From the NCBI RefSeq assembly GCF_014107495.1, contig NZ_CP041969.1:1981001-2045000 (forward strand): 64,000 nt of DNA, written 5' to 3'. The position numbers and the translations under genes were made by a program. Below are positions 25,827 through 34,943 of this stretch, one piece after another. Position 1 is the stretch's first letter, and each line of letters opens with the position of its first letter. This DNA is from Cohnella cholangitidis (GTDB lineage Bacteria > Bacillota > Bacilli > Paenibacillales > Paenibacillaceae). The notes beneath the pieces were generated by a model. It did no database searches, was not told the DNA's origin, and saw nothing but the letters and a program-made list of their open reading frames with translations.

Positions 25827-26123
25827 ATGGGTGAGCATAGACAACGTTACAGCGACGAATTTAAGGAACAAGCAGTCAAGTACATTCAGGAACAAACGAA
25901 GACAATACCTCAAATTGCAGAGGAACTGAATGTACCGGTAGGCACATTGCATCAGTGGATGGCGAAGTATCGCAAGTTCGAGAACGAGCCGCTGGTAGAT
26001 CGTGAGACAATCCGCCAGAAGGATGAGCAGCTTCTAGAGCAAGAGCGTCAGATCGAAGACCTCAAGGAGGAAATCGCCATCCCAAAAAAGGCCATGCACA
26101 TCTTCAGCAAAGAAAGGAACTAA
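25827..26123 (+). CDS. IS3-family transposase OrfA (HTH protein)
   Basis: 98 residues from ATG 25827 (a GTG nine bases upstream is less well spaced from GAAGAGG). Contains the helix-turn-helix [16 protein letters not shown] and [22 protein letters not shown], then a coiled coil ending [16 protein letters not shown]. It binds the IS ends. The heptamer A-AAA-AAG at 26084-26090 lies in frame before its stop, so part of the ribosomes can shift to -1 and make the OrfAB transposase. Confidence 0.9.
   Translation: MGEHRQRYSDEFKEQAVKYIQEQTKTIPQIAEELNVPVGTLHQWMAKYRKFENEPLVDRETIRQKDEQLLEQERQIEDLKEEIAIPKKAMHIFSKERN
26084..26090 (+). promoter_or_regulatory. Programmed -1 frameshift heptamer A AAA AAG
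   Basis: The codons before and in the site are CCA AAA AAG in the OrfA frame. A -1 slip enters the OrfB frame, which is open continuously from 26090 ([23 protein letters not shown]) to the end of OrfB. This is the classic IS3-family arrangement. Confidence 0.8.
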
Positions 26124-26170
26124 GGTTCCGGTTCATTGAAGATCATCGCTCCGAGTTTCGAATCGAGAAG

Positions 26171-26998
26171 ATGTGCGTCGTTTTAGATGTATCGCGGAGC
26201 GGCTACTACAATTGGGTTCAAGAGAAAGCCGAACAAAATAGCTATCAGAAACGTCGTAAGGCACTACTGGCGCGTATTACATGGCTTTTTCTAGATTCCA
26301 AAAGACGTTACGGCAGCCCGAAAATCACGAAGCTACTGCGGGATGAAGGATGGACGGTTTCCGAGCGTTTGGTCGGCAAGCTCATGAGCGAAAACGCGCT
26401 TCGGTCATGCGTTTCTAAGAAGTTCCGTGTCACTACGACGGATTCCAATCACACGCTCCCTATTGCGCCAAATGTACTGAATCAGAATTTTAAGACAACG
26501 GCTCCGAACAAGGTTTGGGTAACGGACATTACTTACGTACCGTGCCGCGAAGGGCGCATGTATCTGGCAAGCATCATGGATCTTTACACGCGCAAAATCG
26601 TGGGCTGGAAGTTGGGTGACCGAATGACGACGGATTTAGTGCTAGCTGCGTTGGACCAAGCTTATAAGGCTCAAAAGCCCTCAAAAGGGCTAATACACCA
26701 CTCCGATCGCGGCTCACAGTATGCCTCGGACGAATACCGCAAACGGCTAAAACAGTACAGAATGAAAGCCAGCATGAGCCGGAAAGGCAATTGCTACGAC
26801 AACGCCTGCATCGAATCGTTCCATAGCGTGCTCAAGAAAGAGTTTATTTACTGTACGCGTTTCAGGACGAAAGTCCAAGCACAGCAAGAGATGTTCGAGT
26901 ATATTGAGTTCTTTTATAATCGTAAAAGAATTCATGGTTCTTTAGGCTACGTTTCGCCGGATCGGTTCGAAGCCATGTACTACAAAATGTTGGGGTAA
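26171..26998 (+). CDS. IS3-family transposase OrfB (DDE integrase core)
   Basis: 275 residues from ATG 26171, but in vivo probably made as the C-terminal part of OrfAB, since the frame is open back to the slippery site at 26084. An HTH_21 region ([25 protein letters not shown]) precedes the DDE core: VWVTDITYV (first D), [11 protein letters not shown] (second D) and [18 protein letters not shown] (E). The ending [19 protein letters not shown] is typical. No stop or frameshift is seen inside, so the transposase is probably functional. Confidence 0.92.
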   Translation: MCVVLDVSRSGYYNWVQEKAEQNSYQKRRKALLARITWLFLDSKRRYGSPKITKLLRDEGWTVSERLVGKLMSENALRSCVSKKFRVTTTDSNHTLPIAPNVLNQNFKTTAPNKVWVTDITYVPCREGRMYLASIMDLYTRKIVGWKLGDRMTTDLVLAALDQAYKAQKPSKGLIHHSDRGSQYASDEYRKRLKQYRMKASMSRKGNCYDNACIESFHSVLKKEFIYCTRFRTKVQAQQEMFEYIEFFYNRKRIHGSLGYVSPDRFEAMYYKMLG

Positions 26999-27040
26999 CT
27001 TCGCTTAACGGGTGTCCACTTTCTTGACAGAGGTCCATTA

Positions 27041-27105
27041 ACACCATTATTTGGCCGCAAATCCGCTCGAGACTCGAAATAACGGTGCTCAGCACCGTTA
27101 TTTCG
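27041..27105. repeat. Distal unit of the 51-bp array with an extended 15-bp-arm palindrome
   Basis: Repeat sequence resumes directly after the IS (ACACCATTATTTGGCCGCAAATCC and a TCGAG segment). It ends in a perfect palindrome with arms 27075-27089 and 27091-27105 around a single C, containing the GGTGCTCAGCACC core. This last copy has much longer arms than the internal units. Confidence 0.85.
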
Positions 27106-27160
27106 CGCGCAGGACAACTACGATTCAACTCGTATATTCCCACGAGTTGAATCCGACACA

Positions 27161-27201
27161 AAACGGCTTCCACCATCCCATACGGGCGGCGGAAGCCGTT
27201 T
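27161..27201 (-). terminator. Terminator after queG
   Basis: Stem AAACGGCTTCC / GGAAGCCGTTT (27161-27171 with 27191-27201), followed on the minus strand by TTTTGTG. It lies downstream of the queG stop at 27249. Confidence 0.65.
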
Positions 27202-27248
27202 ATGTTTGACTACGTTAATTTTCGTCGTATTTCCCCGGAAATAGCCAT

Positions 27249-28415
27249 TTATTCGCGTCTGCGATCCGTTACGGGAGCCGACAACGCTCGTTCGATCGCA
27301 GATAATACTTCAGCATCCTCTTCCTTCGATTGCGCGGCCCGCAAACATTCAATGGCTTCTTCCGCACCGATCCGCCCAAGCGCCCAGGCCGCTGTCGCCC
27401 TCAGTTCCGGGCGCGGATCGTCAAACAGTACCGCGGCGACATCGGGCACGGAATCGACGTCGCGGAAATTGCCCAAGGCGATAAGCGCGTTCCGTTGAAT
27501 CGGCTTGCGTCCGCGCCAAGACGCCGAGCTTGCGCCGAATTTCTCGCGAAATTCGCGATTGCCCATCTTCAGCAGCGGACGCAGCAACGGCTTGGCAACC
27601 TCCGGGTCCGGCAGCAGCTCCTCATGATGCCTGGTGTCGATTTTCCGATTAACGGGACAGACGATCTGGCAAGTATCGCAACCGTACAGGCGGTTGCCGA
27701 TTTTCGCCATCATCTCCTCTTCCACGATGCCCTTGGTCTGCGTAACATAGGAAATGCACCGTTGCGCATTCAATTGTCCCGGGCCTACCAGCGCCCCCGT
27801 CGGACATGCATCGATACACAAGGTGCAATCCCCGCAACTGTCCAACAACGCCTTATCCGGCTGCAGAGGAAGGTTGGTAAGCATCTCTCCCAAATAGACC
27901 CATGAACCCCATTCCGGCGTCAACACCGAACAGTTTTTCCCGCTCCAACCGATGCCGGCGCGCTCGGCGACGGCGCGATCCGATAACGCCCCCGTATCTA
28001 CCATGGACATGAGCTTGGCATCGGGCACTCTGTCCAATATCCATTCGGTCAGCATGGCGAGCCGCCGCCGCAAAGCCTGGTGGTAATCTTCCCCCCAAGC
28101 CGAACGCGATAATATGCCTCTTCGTTTGCCCGGTTCCGACACCGGGGCGTTCTTCATCTTGGACGGGTACGCAACGGCGATCGCGATAATCGAACGGGCT
28201 TCGGGCATAAGCAGCTTCGGCTCCGTCCTCAGATCCAAGTCCGGCTCTTCGAACCCCGATTCATGGCCGAGCTCGCGATGCCGAACGAGCCTTTCCTTAA
28301 GCTCCGGGAACGGGTCCGCCGACGTCACTCTCAGCTTGTCGATGCCGAGGCTGGGAGCCGCTTCAAGCATATTTTCTTTGAACTGCTTCCAATAAGCCAT
28401 ATCCTTCTCGGCCAT
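27249..28415 (-). CDS. queG: Epoxyqueuosine reductase
   Basis: 388 residues. Cobalamin- and Fe-S-dependent enzyme that reduces epoxyqueuosine to queuosine in tRNA. The two 4Fe-4S motifs are CGDCTLCIDACPTGAL and YGCDTCQIVCPVNRK; the N-terminal DUF1730-type region includes PEARSIIAIAVAYPSKM and VDTGALSDRAVAERAGIGWSGKN. HEAT-like repeats (about 300-385, FDDPRPELRATAAWALGRIGAEEA) form the C-terminus. ATG 28415 has TGAGG upstream; a GTG at 28425-28427 overlapping the lepB stop is the alternative. It is the last gene of a tight three-gene run with lepB and the DUF402 gene. Confidence 0.95.
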   Translation of the reverse strand: MAEKDMAYWKQFKENMLEAAPSLGIDKLRVTSADPFPELKERLVRHRELGHESGFEEPDLDLRTEPKLLMPEARSIIAIAVAYPSKMKNAPVSEPGKRRGILSRSAWGEDYHQALRRRLAMLTEWILDRVPDAKLMSMVDTGALSDRAVAERAGIGWSGKNCSVLTPEWGSWVYLGEMLTNLPLQPDKALLDSCGDCTLCIDACPTGALVGPGQLNAQRCISYVTQTKGIVEEEMMAKIGNRLYGCDTCQIVCPVNRKIDTRHHEELLPDPEVAKPLLRPLLKMGNREFREKFGASSASWRGRKPIQRNALIALGNFRDVDSVPDVAAVLFDDPRPELRATAAWALGRIGAEEAIECLRAAQSKEEDAEVLSAIERALSAPVTDRRRE

Positions 28416-28423
28416 GATCAGCC

Positions 28424-29032
28424 TCACAGCTTAGCCCAACGGCTGATCGGCCAAATGATCAGGTCGGCGCGGCCTTTAATAAGCTCTTCCGGTACTTCCT
28501 TAAACGCGCGGCTATCTCTGCTGGCGCTTGCATGGCGATTATCTCCCAACACGAAATAATGGCCTGCGCTAACCGTCGTCAACGGGAAATCCTCGCCCTC
28601 GATTTTCACGTCCGTGTATGACTCTACTTTCAAATCACCGTTGATGTATAGCTCTCCTTCACGGATTTCCACCGTATCCCCGGGAATCCCGACAATCCGT
28701 TTAACGAGATATTCTTTGCCTTCCGAGCCTTCGGTCGGATCCTTCAGAATGACGACATCGCCTCGGTCGAGGTTTCCGATCTTCAAGACGATTTTGTTGA
28801 TGAACAACCATTCGTTCTCGTGAAGCGTCGGCTCCATGGATATTTTCTTCACGGTTGATAGCTGAAAGACGAATGCTTTGAGCAGCAACACGATCGCAAC
28901 GGCTACGATAAGCGCCTTGGACCAATCCCAAAGCTCCTTGCGCCATCCGGTTAAGATCGGTTTCTTCTCTTTTTGCACCGAACGTCTTCTTCCGCCGCCG
29001 GAGGAGGTTGCGGGCTCTAATGGTTGGCTCAT
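28424..29032 (-). CDS. lepB: Signal peptidase I
   Basis: 202 residues. Removes signal peptides from secreted proteins, anchored by one N-terminal membrane helix (about 36-58, ALIVAVAIVLLLKAFVF). Catalytic Ser is in KISMEPTLHENE and catalytic Lys in KEYLVKRIVGIPGDTVEI; the C-terminal box is HYFVLGDNRHASASRDSR. The N-terminus has an extended basic, Gly/Arg-rich cytosolic tail. The ATG overlaps the stop of the upstream DUF402 gene (ATGA), and the TGA touches the queG start. Bacillus SipS/SipT-type, single transmembrane segment. Confidence 0.95.
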   Translation of the reverse strand: MSQPLEPATSSGGGRRRSVQKEKKPILTGWRKELWDWSKALIVAVAIVLLLKAFVFQLSTVKKISMEPTLHENEWLFINKIVLKIGNLDRGDVVILKDPTEGSEGKEYLVKRIVGIPGDTVEIREGELYINGDLKVESYTDVKIEGEDFPLTTVSAGHYFVLGDNRHASASRDSRAFKEVPEELIKGRADLIIWPISRWAKL

Positions 29033-29610
29033 GGGATAGTAATCTCTCCTTCAGCGTTCGTTTGTCGTTTCCACTGCTCGTAATAGTGGTAAACATCGGC
29101 ATCGACGAATGGCATGGCTTTATTCGCAATTCTGGATTGCAGCTCGAGCAACCCGGCTTCCACGCGATTTTCGACCGAGTGCCCGTACCGGTACTCCTCT
29201 TTATGAAGGAGGAATTCATCCCGGTCAAGTTCGTGCGCGGCTCCGTTCGGCATGACTACAACGTCAAGGTCGTAATCGATGTATGTCAGAACATCCCCGT
29301 AACGATAAGGGGGCGAGGCCAAGTTGCAATAGTACCGGATCCCTTGCTCTTCAATGAGCGCGACAACGTTAAACCATTGCTCCGGTATAAAGAAGGAAAC
29401 GGCCGGAACGCGGCTGATCCATTCCTTGCCGTCCGCTTCTATGATCGTCGTGTGGTCGTTGAGCATAACCCACAGAGAAGCTCCCGCATGCTGAAGGAGA
29501 AGGCGCTCCTTCGGAACTTGCCAGTTTTCTAACCATACGCGGTGCAGTGAACCATCATGCTTGAAGCTCTTGATCACGCATTTCTGATAGGGATTATCCG
29601 CTTTGTTCAA
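29029..29610 (-). CDS. DUF402 family nucleoside tri/diphosphate phosphatase-like protein
   Basis: 193 residues. Matches the DUF402/Ntdp pattern: IKSFKHDGSLHRVWLENW at the N-terminus, YYCNLASPPYRYGDVLTYIDYDLDVVV with the conserved metal-binding acidic residues, and DRDEFLLHKEEYRYG. Characterised relatives hydrolyse nucleoside tri- and diphosphates. The start is a TTG at 29610 preceded by GGGAGGTG; no ATG fits. It is followed without gap by lepB, giving an operon DUF402-lepB-queG. Confidence 0.85.
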   Translation of the reverse strand: MNKADNPYQKCVIKSFKHDGSLHRVWLENWQVPKERLLLQHAGASLWVMLNDHTTIIEADGKEWISRVPAVSFFIPEQWFNVVALIEEQGIRYYCNLASPPYRYGDVLTYIDYDLDVVVMPNGAAHELDRDEFLLHKEEYRYGHSVENRVEAGLLELQSRIANKAMPFVDADVYHYYEQWKRQTNAEGEITIP

Positions 29611-29746
29611 GATGGCACCTCCCGCCGTTCGATCAAGCTGTACGCTCCGCGGCTGCGGGCGATGTTCAATAATATAAGAAAAGCATATCTCCCCGCCAAA
29701 AGCAATGGCGCAAAAGATATGCTTCCTGGATCCGTCCGCGATCGAT

Positions 29747-30169
29747 TCAACCTGCTACGATCGAAAGCGGCTGTGTTAACTGAACGAAATCGACGGGCCT
29801 TAAACCTAGCGAATCATAGAAGGGCCGCAAATGTTCGTTATGCTTGTCCTCTGCAACAAGAACCTTCATCACGTTGCGCTGGCGGAACCGATTGTTCATA
29901 TTGGATACGAGAGCCCGTCCAACGCCTTGAAGCCTGAATTCCTTCCGAACGGCTATGCGATATACATAACCCTTATGGTGATCAATCGTTCCAATTAATA
30001 CTCCCGCGATATTGCCTGCCGATTCCGCAACGAGCACCAATTCGCTATCCCAAGACAATTGGCGAGCGAACGCACCCATCGTCTCTTCACAGCATTCTTC
30101 CGATAATACTTCTTCCAGAAGTTCGGCAACCGACCTGTAGTCTGACAATTGGAAAGAACGAATCTGCAT
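29747..30169 (-). CDS. GNAT family N-acetyltransferase
   Basis: 140 residues from ATG 30169, which has GGGGG 11 bases upstream. The acetyl-CoA-binding motif is VRKEFRLQGVGRALVSNMNNRF (R/QxxGxG/A), preceded by IAGVLIGTIDHHKGYVYRIAV and followed by VAEDKHNEHLRPFYDSLGLRPVDFV. Typical single-domain GNAT length. The substrate is unknown and the gene stands alone. Confidence 0.88.
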   Translation of the reverse strand: MQIRSFQLSDYRSVAELLEEVLSEECCEETMGAFARQLSWDSELVLVAESAGNIAGVLIGTIDHHKGYVYRIAVRKEFRLQGVGRALVSNMNNRFRQRNVMKVLVAEDKHNEHLRPFYDSLGLRPVDFVQLTQPLSIVAG

Positions 30170-30564
30170 GCTGTACAATTCCCCCGGGCATTAAGTTTTA
30201 CATCCAGTTAACGATCTCTTAATTTTACGACAATTTAGAGAAATTTCTAGTTCTTTTATTAAAAAAACATAAATTTTTTCGCAAAAACGAAAGAAAACGG
30301 GATGAAAACGCTTTAAACAACACGATTGTTGGTGGTTTAACTACATTAACGGGAATAAACCGCGATATTCGGATTTTTTTGCTGGATAATCGGTGCCGAA
30401 TTGGGGATTCTAAGAGAGTTGATGAGATTCGGATCCTGTCATAACCCCATGAGTTTTGACTTTTTATACATCCATGTTGATTTAATCGAAAAGATAAGGG
30501 ATAATAATAAACGTGAGTAACACAAGCTACATATCGAAATCACTATTTAGGAGGTTTTTTATCC
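30170..30564 (+). other. Intergenic region upstream of sodA
   Basis: About 395 bp between divergent genes, locally AT-rich. It contains the sodA promoter candidate. I see no ORF, repeat or clear structured RNA in the rest. Confidence 0.6.
30477..30505 (+). promoter_or_regulatory. Sigma-A-type promoter for sodA
   Basis: TTGATT (30477-30482), a 17-bp spacer and GATAAT (30500-30505), 60 bp upstream of the sodA ATG. A good match to -35/-10 consensus. Confidence 0.6.
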
Positions 30565-31176
30565 ATGGCACACGAATTACCGGCACTTCCTTACGCAACA
30601 GACGCACTTGAGCCTCACATCGACACGGCAACGATGGAAATCCACCACGGCCGTCACCACAACGCTTACGTAACGAACCTGAATAACGCTTTGAAATCCG
30701 CTCCGGAGCTGGAAAGCAAAAGCGTTGAAGATCTCATCGCAGACCTGAACGCAGTACCGGAAAGCATCCGCACAGCGGTTCGCAACAACGGCGGCGGCCA
30801 TGCCAACCACAGCTTCTTCTGGAAAACGATCAGCCCAAGCGGCGGCGGCCAACCTTCCGGCGCTCTGGCTGCTGCGATCGATAGCGAGCTTGGCGGTTTC
30901 GATAAGTTCAAAGAAACATTCGCGGCCGCAGGCGCTACTCGCTTCGGCTCCGGCTGGGCTTGGCTTGCTCTTGGCAAAGACGGCAAACTGAAAGTATACA
31001 GCCTGCCCAACCAAGATAGCCCGATCATGGAAGGCGACACTCCTCTTCTCGGCCTCGACGTATGGGAGCACGCTTACTACCTGAAATATCAAAACAAACG
31101 TCCTGATTACATCGCTGCTTTCTGGAACGTTGTGGACTGGAACGCGGTCGGCGCAATCTACGACGCTGCGAAGTAA
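30565..31176 (+). CDS. sodA: Manganese superoxide dismutase
   Basis: 203 residues, cytoplasmic. Dismutates superoxide to peroxide and oxygen. Family marks: [34 protein letters not shown] (metal His), [27 protein letters not shown], and the C-terminal [27 protein letters not shown] with metal Asp and His. AGGAGG lies well placed before the ATG. Codon use is strongly biased to C/T-ending highly expressed codons. It is monocistronic with its own promoter and strong terminator. Mn preference is the usual one for this lineage; Fe or cambialistic use cannot be excluded. Confidence 0.97.
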   Translation: MAHELPALPYATDALEPHIDTATMEIHHGRHHNAYVTNLNNALKSAPELESKSVEDLIADLNAVPESIRTAVRNNGGGHANHSFFWKTISPSGGGQPSGALAAAIDSELGGFDKFKETFAAAGATRFGSGWAWLALGKDGKLKVYSLPNQDSPIMEGDTPLLGLDVWEHAYYLKYQNKRPDYIAAFWNVVDWNAVGAIYDAAK

Positions 31177-31192
31177 TTTAATGACGTAACGC

Positions 31193-31256
31193 AAAGAGAT
31201 CGCTTCCCCGGAATGGATGGCAGCTGCCCCCGTTCCCCGGATAGCGATCTCTTTTT
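31193..31256 (+). terminator. sodA terminator
   Basis: Long stem AAAGAGATCGCT / AGCGATCTCTTT (31193-31204 with 31243-31254) with inner GGGGAA-type pairing and a T-run. Lying between convergent genes, it may also serve the minus-strand globin sensor gene. Confidence 0.85.
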
Positions 31257-31275
31257 AATGCCGCTTGCGATTAAA

Positions 31276-32295
31276 TTAATGAACGACGGCATCCTCTTCC
31301 AATAGCTCGTTCAACTCGGCGGCGACGGTGTCGATCATATGCACGAATGAAGATAGTTCCTGAGAGCTAGCCGCCTGCTCCCTGGAGAAGCGAACGGTCT
31401 CTTCGCTGCCGTGCTTGACTTCGTCCAGCGACGCTCGGATTTCCTTAAGCTTGGATTGAATCGTAACCAAGGACTGCTTGGAATTCGTCGCCAGCTTGCG
31501 GATCTCGTTGGCAACGACTTCGAACCCTAAGCCCGCATCGCCCGCGCGAGCCGCCTCGAGCGCCGCGTTCAAGCCGATCAGATGCGTTTGATCGGATATT
31601 TCGCGCATCGTAGTTCCCAGCTGGTTGATCTCTTCGATGCTGTGGGAGAGCTCCCCGACTTTGGCATGGGAGTTTTCTTGGACGTTGGCCGTATGCGAAG
31701 CGTTCGTGGCGACCGTCGTGCTGCTGGCGCTAAGCTGAACCATCATCGAAGATAGTTCCTGCACGGCGGTGCTCACCTTCGTGATCATGTATTGGCGTTT
31801 CTCGACCAGTCTCTCGATTTTGGCTTTCTCGTCCTGCTCGTACGCCTCCAGAACGATCTGCGAGTCCAAGTTGAACATCTTGCTTAGGGAATGGGTAATC
31901 CGCAGCCATTCGTCCGGGAGAATGCGTTTGAGATGCGTTGTCGCGATGTCGAGATATAAAATGTAGGTGCCTAGGTACCATTGCGTCGTCAAACCGATTT
32001 TGGAATGAACCTTCCCTATGAACAGGCGCTTGTCGAAAAATTGTTCGTCGATGCTGCCATCGGTCAGAGATTGGAAATACCACACTTGCGTTTTCTTTAA
32101 TCTTTCGATCGTGCTATGGGATTGAATAAGCTCAATCAATTCCGGCTGTTCCGTAATTCGAGCGTACAGCTCGTCCACGACGGCATCCGTGATTTCCTGA
32201 AACGCCGATTGTTTGGAGCGCAAGAATCGCAAATCTTCCTCGGATATCCCTATGTATTTCAATTGCTTCATTCTTGCCGCGCTCACTTGAATCAT
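31276..32295 (-). CDS. HemAT-like globin-coupled chemotaxis transducer
   Basis: 339 residues, soluble (no membrane segment). The N-terminal protoglobin sensor domain (about 8-165) has [20 protein letters not shown] with the probable heme-ligand His97. The C-terminal methyl-accepting signalling domain (about 190-325) carries [35 protein letters not shown], the hairpin tip that binds CheA/CheW. The ATG at 32295 is chosen because GAGGAGG lies between it and the longer frame's ATG. The family senses oxygen for aerotaxis. Signalling domain is shorter than in B. subtilis HemAT. It is the last gene of the chemotaxis cluster, 88 bp after cheA. Confidence 0.9.
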   Translation of the reverse strand: MIQVSAARMKQLKYIGISEEDLRFLRSKQSAFQEITDAVVDELYARITEQPELIELIQSHSTIERLKKTQVWYFQSLTDGSIDEQFFDKRLFIGKVHSKIGLTTQWYLGTYILYLDIATTHLKRILPDEWLRITHSLSKMFNLDSQIVLEAYEQDEKAKIERLVEKRQYMITKVSTAVQELSSMMVQLSASSTTVATNASHTANVQENSHAKVGELSHSIEEINQLGTTMREISDQTHLIGLNAALEAARAGDAGLGFEVVANEIRKLATNSKQSLVTIQSKLKEIRASLDEVKHGSEETVRFSREQAASSQELSSFVHMIDTVAAELNELLEEDAVVH

Positions 32296-32383
32296 TTCCC
32301 TATTCCTCCTCATCTAGGCTGCTGCTTCTCTAGATTCGCCTTAATCTAGTCCTACGTCAAGCATCCAGATGAAATTTATCTCA

Positions 32384-34939
32384 TTAAGCGCGGTAACCGC
32401 TAGCTGCCAGAAGCCTATCCGCATGAAGCAGCACCGTCAGCTCATCGCCCTTCTTGTGAATCCCGCGAATGTATTCGGAGGCTATGCTCGCGATAGCCGC
32501 AGGAGTCGTCTCCACCTCGTTATCGGGCATATTGAATACTTCCGTTACCGAATCGACGAGTACTCCGATGTTATTCCCGCCCGTGCTCATGACGATTACC
32601 CTGGAGTCTTCCGTCAGCTGCGTCGGAGCAAGTCCCAGGCATTGCGAGAGATCGACAACGGGCAGCAACGAACCGCGAAGATTAAATACGCCTAACATTT
32701 CAGGCGCATCCGCAGCTACCTGCGAAAGCGTCGGCACGCGAATGATTTCCTTAACCTGCTCGATATCGAGCGCATATTGTTGTTCGCCAAGCATGAACGC
32801 CACTCTTTTGTCAGCCCGGACTTGAGCTTTCTGTTGCGCGCTCTCGCGCTTATGATTCGTAACCGTTCCCGCATCGCGGACGACGGCGTTCACATCCAAA
32901 ATGTAAGATATGCTTCCGTTGCCTAGAATAGACGAGCCGGAAACGTAAGGCACTTGGCCCAAGTAGGACGAGAGCGGCTTCATTACGATCTCTTGATTAG
33001 CCACGAGCTTGTCTACGTACAGGCAAACCCGCTTCTCCGCGGCCCCGATCATAACCGCGTATCCTTTGCTGGAGCTGATCGGAATCGTACGAAGCTTGTC
33101 ATGCAACCGGATAAGCGGGAAGAGCTCTCCTCGCACCGTACAGATTTCTTTGCCATGCACGCTCTGAATATCGGCGGACGACAACTGGAACGTCTCTAGC
33201 ACGTGAACGAGAGGAACCGCGAAAGTATGCTTGCCCAGTTCTACTAGCAAAGAGCGCGTTATCGCAAGCGTAAGGGGCAGTTTGATCGTAATTTCCGTCC
33301 CTTTGCCGATTGCCGTGTCGATATCTATGAGCCCGTTAAGTTTTTCGATATGCGTGCGGACGATATCCATCCCTACTCCGCGCCCGGACAATTCGGTAAC
33401 TTGTTCCGCCGTGGACATCCCCGAGTGAAAAATAAGCGCGATCATTTCCTTATCCGTCAGCCTAGACGCCTCGTCTTGACTAATAAAACCCTTATGGATC
33501 GCTTTCTGTTTAATCTTCTCGGGATCGATCCCTCGTCCGTCGTCCTTCACGCGAATGACGATCGCATTCTCCTGATGGCTGGCCTGCAAATGCAAATGGC
33601 CTTTGCGGGGCTTGCCCAGCCGTTCGCGCTCTTCGGGCGACTCCAAGCCATGATCGGCAGCATTCCGCAGAATGTGGATAAGAGGATCGCTAATCTCTTC
33701 TATGAGCGTCCGATCCAGTTCCGTTTCTTTGCCTTCTATCGTAAAATGAATCTCTTTGCCCGCTTGCTGCGACAAATCCCTTACCAACCGCGGAAATCGA
33801 TTAAACAGCTGTTCGATCGGGAGCATCCGGGTTTTCATCATGCCCTCTTGCAACTCGGCGATCACCCTGTTCAGATGGTCGGTCACTTCCCCTAGCATCG
33901 CAACCTCGGTTTCCTGTTTATATCGTTCATCCAGCCTTTTGCGTACTTCTTTAAGCCGGGTATTGTCAATAATCAACTCCCCGACCAAATTCAACAGGTG
34001 CTCCAGCCTTTTGACGTCCACGCGTACGGTTTGCTGAATTTGCACCTTGCTATCGGTTGGAGTATCGCTTTTACTTACAGCGGATGGAAGGATCGCGGCC
34101 GGTACCGCTTCAATCCCCGACTCGAGTTCCGCGTCGGATTCGTCCTTAGGTTCCGTTACCGGCTCGACGACGCGTACGCTAACGTCGCTGATTTGCGAAA
34201 GTTGCAGAACGTTGCCTTCAATGGCATCCGGCGCATACGTAGATGCGACCACGAACGAGATCGGGCCCGATAAGAGCAGCTCTTCGTTATCCCATTCGCT
34301 CAGCGCGGGCTTCAGGGCGATGATTTCCCCCGTCTCGCTTAACGTGCGATGGACAAGCATTCCGCGCACCGTGGGCATATCGGCATCGGAGGAGAGCGTT
34401 ACGGATACCATGTACAAAGGTATGCCTTCTTGGCGCTTGCGCGTCATCTCTTCCATTTCCGACGGGTTCCAACCCTCAACGGCAACGGCAGCCGGCTCCT
34501 GCTCGCCGGGCGTACTCTCCCTTACGATGTCAAGGCTCGTGTCGCAAGCATGACGTCCGTTCAAAATTTGCTCAAGCGCATGAAGCAAAGTTTCGTTCGG
34601 ATGCTCCTCCATCTGGCCTTGCTTAAGGGTCTCTCGTTGTAATTTCAAATAATCAATGCAATTAAACAAAATATTAATCATCCCGGAGCTTAAGATCAGT
34701 TGCTCCTGCCTGAGAAGGTCGAATACGCTCTCTACCTTGTGGGTAACTTCTTTCATTTGATGAAAGCCCATGGCGGCCGAAGAACCCTTCAACGTATGGG
34801 CGGCACGGAAAATTCTCTGTACGGTGTCGCTATGGTTGCCGTCCGTCTCCAACTCGAGAATGGCATGGTCCAACGTGAGCAATTGTTCCTCCAACTCGTC
34901 CAGGAACACGCTTAAATAGGCAGACGCAAATGAATCCAT
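32384..34939 (-). CDS. cheA: Chemotaxis histidine kinase CheA with two C-terminal CheW-like domains
   Basis: 851 residues. HPt domain (about 1-105) with phospho-acceptor His48 in AAHTLKGSSAAMGF; a linker and small domain (about 105-300) of no clear family; dimerisation helices (about 300-370); HATPase core (about 375-555) with HILRNAADHGLESP (N box), DDGRGID and SGRGVGMDIVRTH; a regulatory CheW-like domain (about 560-690); then, unusually, a second CheW-like domain (about 708-845: VAFMLGEQQYALDIEQVKEII, GVFNLRGSLLPVVDLS). The normal CheA has one. It starts 4 bp after cheW and forms the kinase of the adjacent MCP/CheW/HemAT module. No response regulator gene is nearby. Confidence 0.93.
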   Translation of the reverse strand: MDSFASAYLSVFLDELEEQLLTLDHAILELETDGNHSDTVQRIFRAAHTLKGSSAAMGFHQMKEVTHKVESVFDLLRQEQLILSSGMINILFNCIDYLKLQRETLKQGQMEEHPNETLLHALEQILNGRHACDTSLDIVRESTPGEQEPAAVAVEGWNPSEMEEMTRKRQEGIPLYMVSVTLSSDADMPTVRGMLVHRTLSETGEIIALKPALSEWDNEELLLSGPISFVVASTYAPDAIEGNVLQLSQISDVSVRVVEPVTEPKDESDAELESGIEAVPAAILPSAVSKSDTPTDSKVQIQQTVRVDVKRLEHLLNLVGELIIDNTRLKEVRKRLDERYKQETEVAMLGEVTDHLNRVIAELQEGMMKTRMLPIEQLFNRFPRLVRDLSQQAGKEIHFTIEGKETELDRTLIEEISDPLIHILRNAADHGLESPEERERLGKPRKGHLHLQASHQENAIVIRVKDDGRGIDPEKIKQKAIHKGFISQDEASRLTDKEMIALIFHSGMSTAEQVTELSGRGVGMDIVRTHIEKLNGLIDIDTAIGKGTEITIKLPLTLAITRSLLVELGKHTFAVPLVHVLETFQLSSADIQSVHGKEICTVRGELFPLIRLHDKLRTIPISSSKGYAVMIGAAEKRVCLYVDKLVANQEIVMKPLSSYLGQVPYVSGSSILGNGSISYILDVNAVVRDAGTVTNHKRESAQQKAQVRADKRVAFMLGEQQYALDIEQVKEIIRVPTLSQVAADAPEMLGVFNLRGSLLPVVDLSQCLGLAPTQLTEDSRVIVMSTGGNNIGVLVDSVTEVFNMPDNEVETTPAAIASIASEYIRGIHKKGDELTVLLHADRLLAASGYRA

Positions 34940-34943
34940 CCGA

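Larger units (their letters stand above)
25751..27037 (+). mobile_element. IS3-family insertion sequence (about 1287 bp)
   Basis: The ends are imperfect inverted repeats starting TG and ending CA, sharing AAGTGGACACC about 17 bp inside each end (left 25767-25777; right complement 27011-27021). It carries two overlapping-frame transposase ORFs with a slippery heptamer between them. It splits the last unit of the tandem array. The flanks are ...TCA and TTA..., so the 3-bp target duplication is absent or imperfect. The element looks intact apart from this. Confidence 0.9.

Noticed and set aside
25437-27105. CRISPR array
   Set aside because: Units are directly repeated over their whole 51 bp with no unique spacers, and no cas genes are near.
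30577-31194. 205-codon minus-strand ORF opposite sodA
   Set aside because: Antisense shadow of a strongly codon-biased gene.
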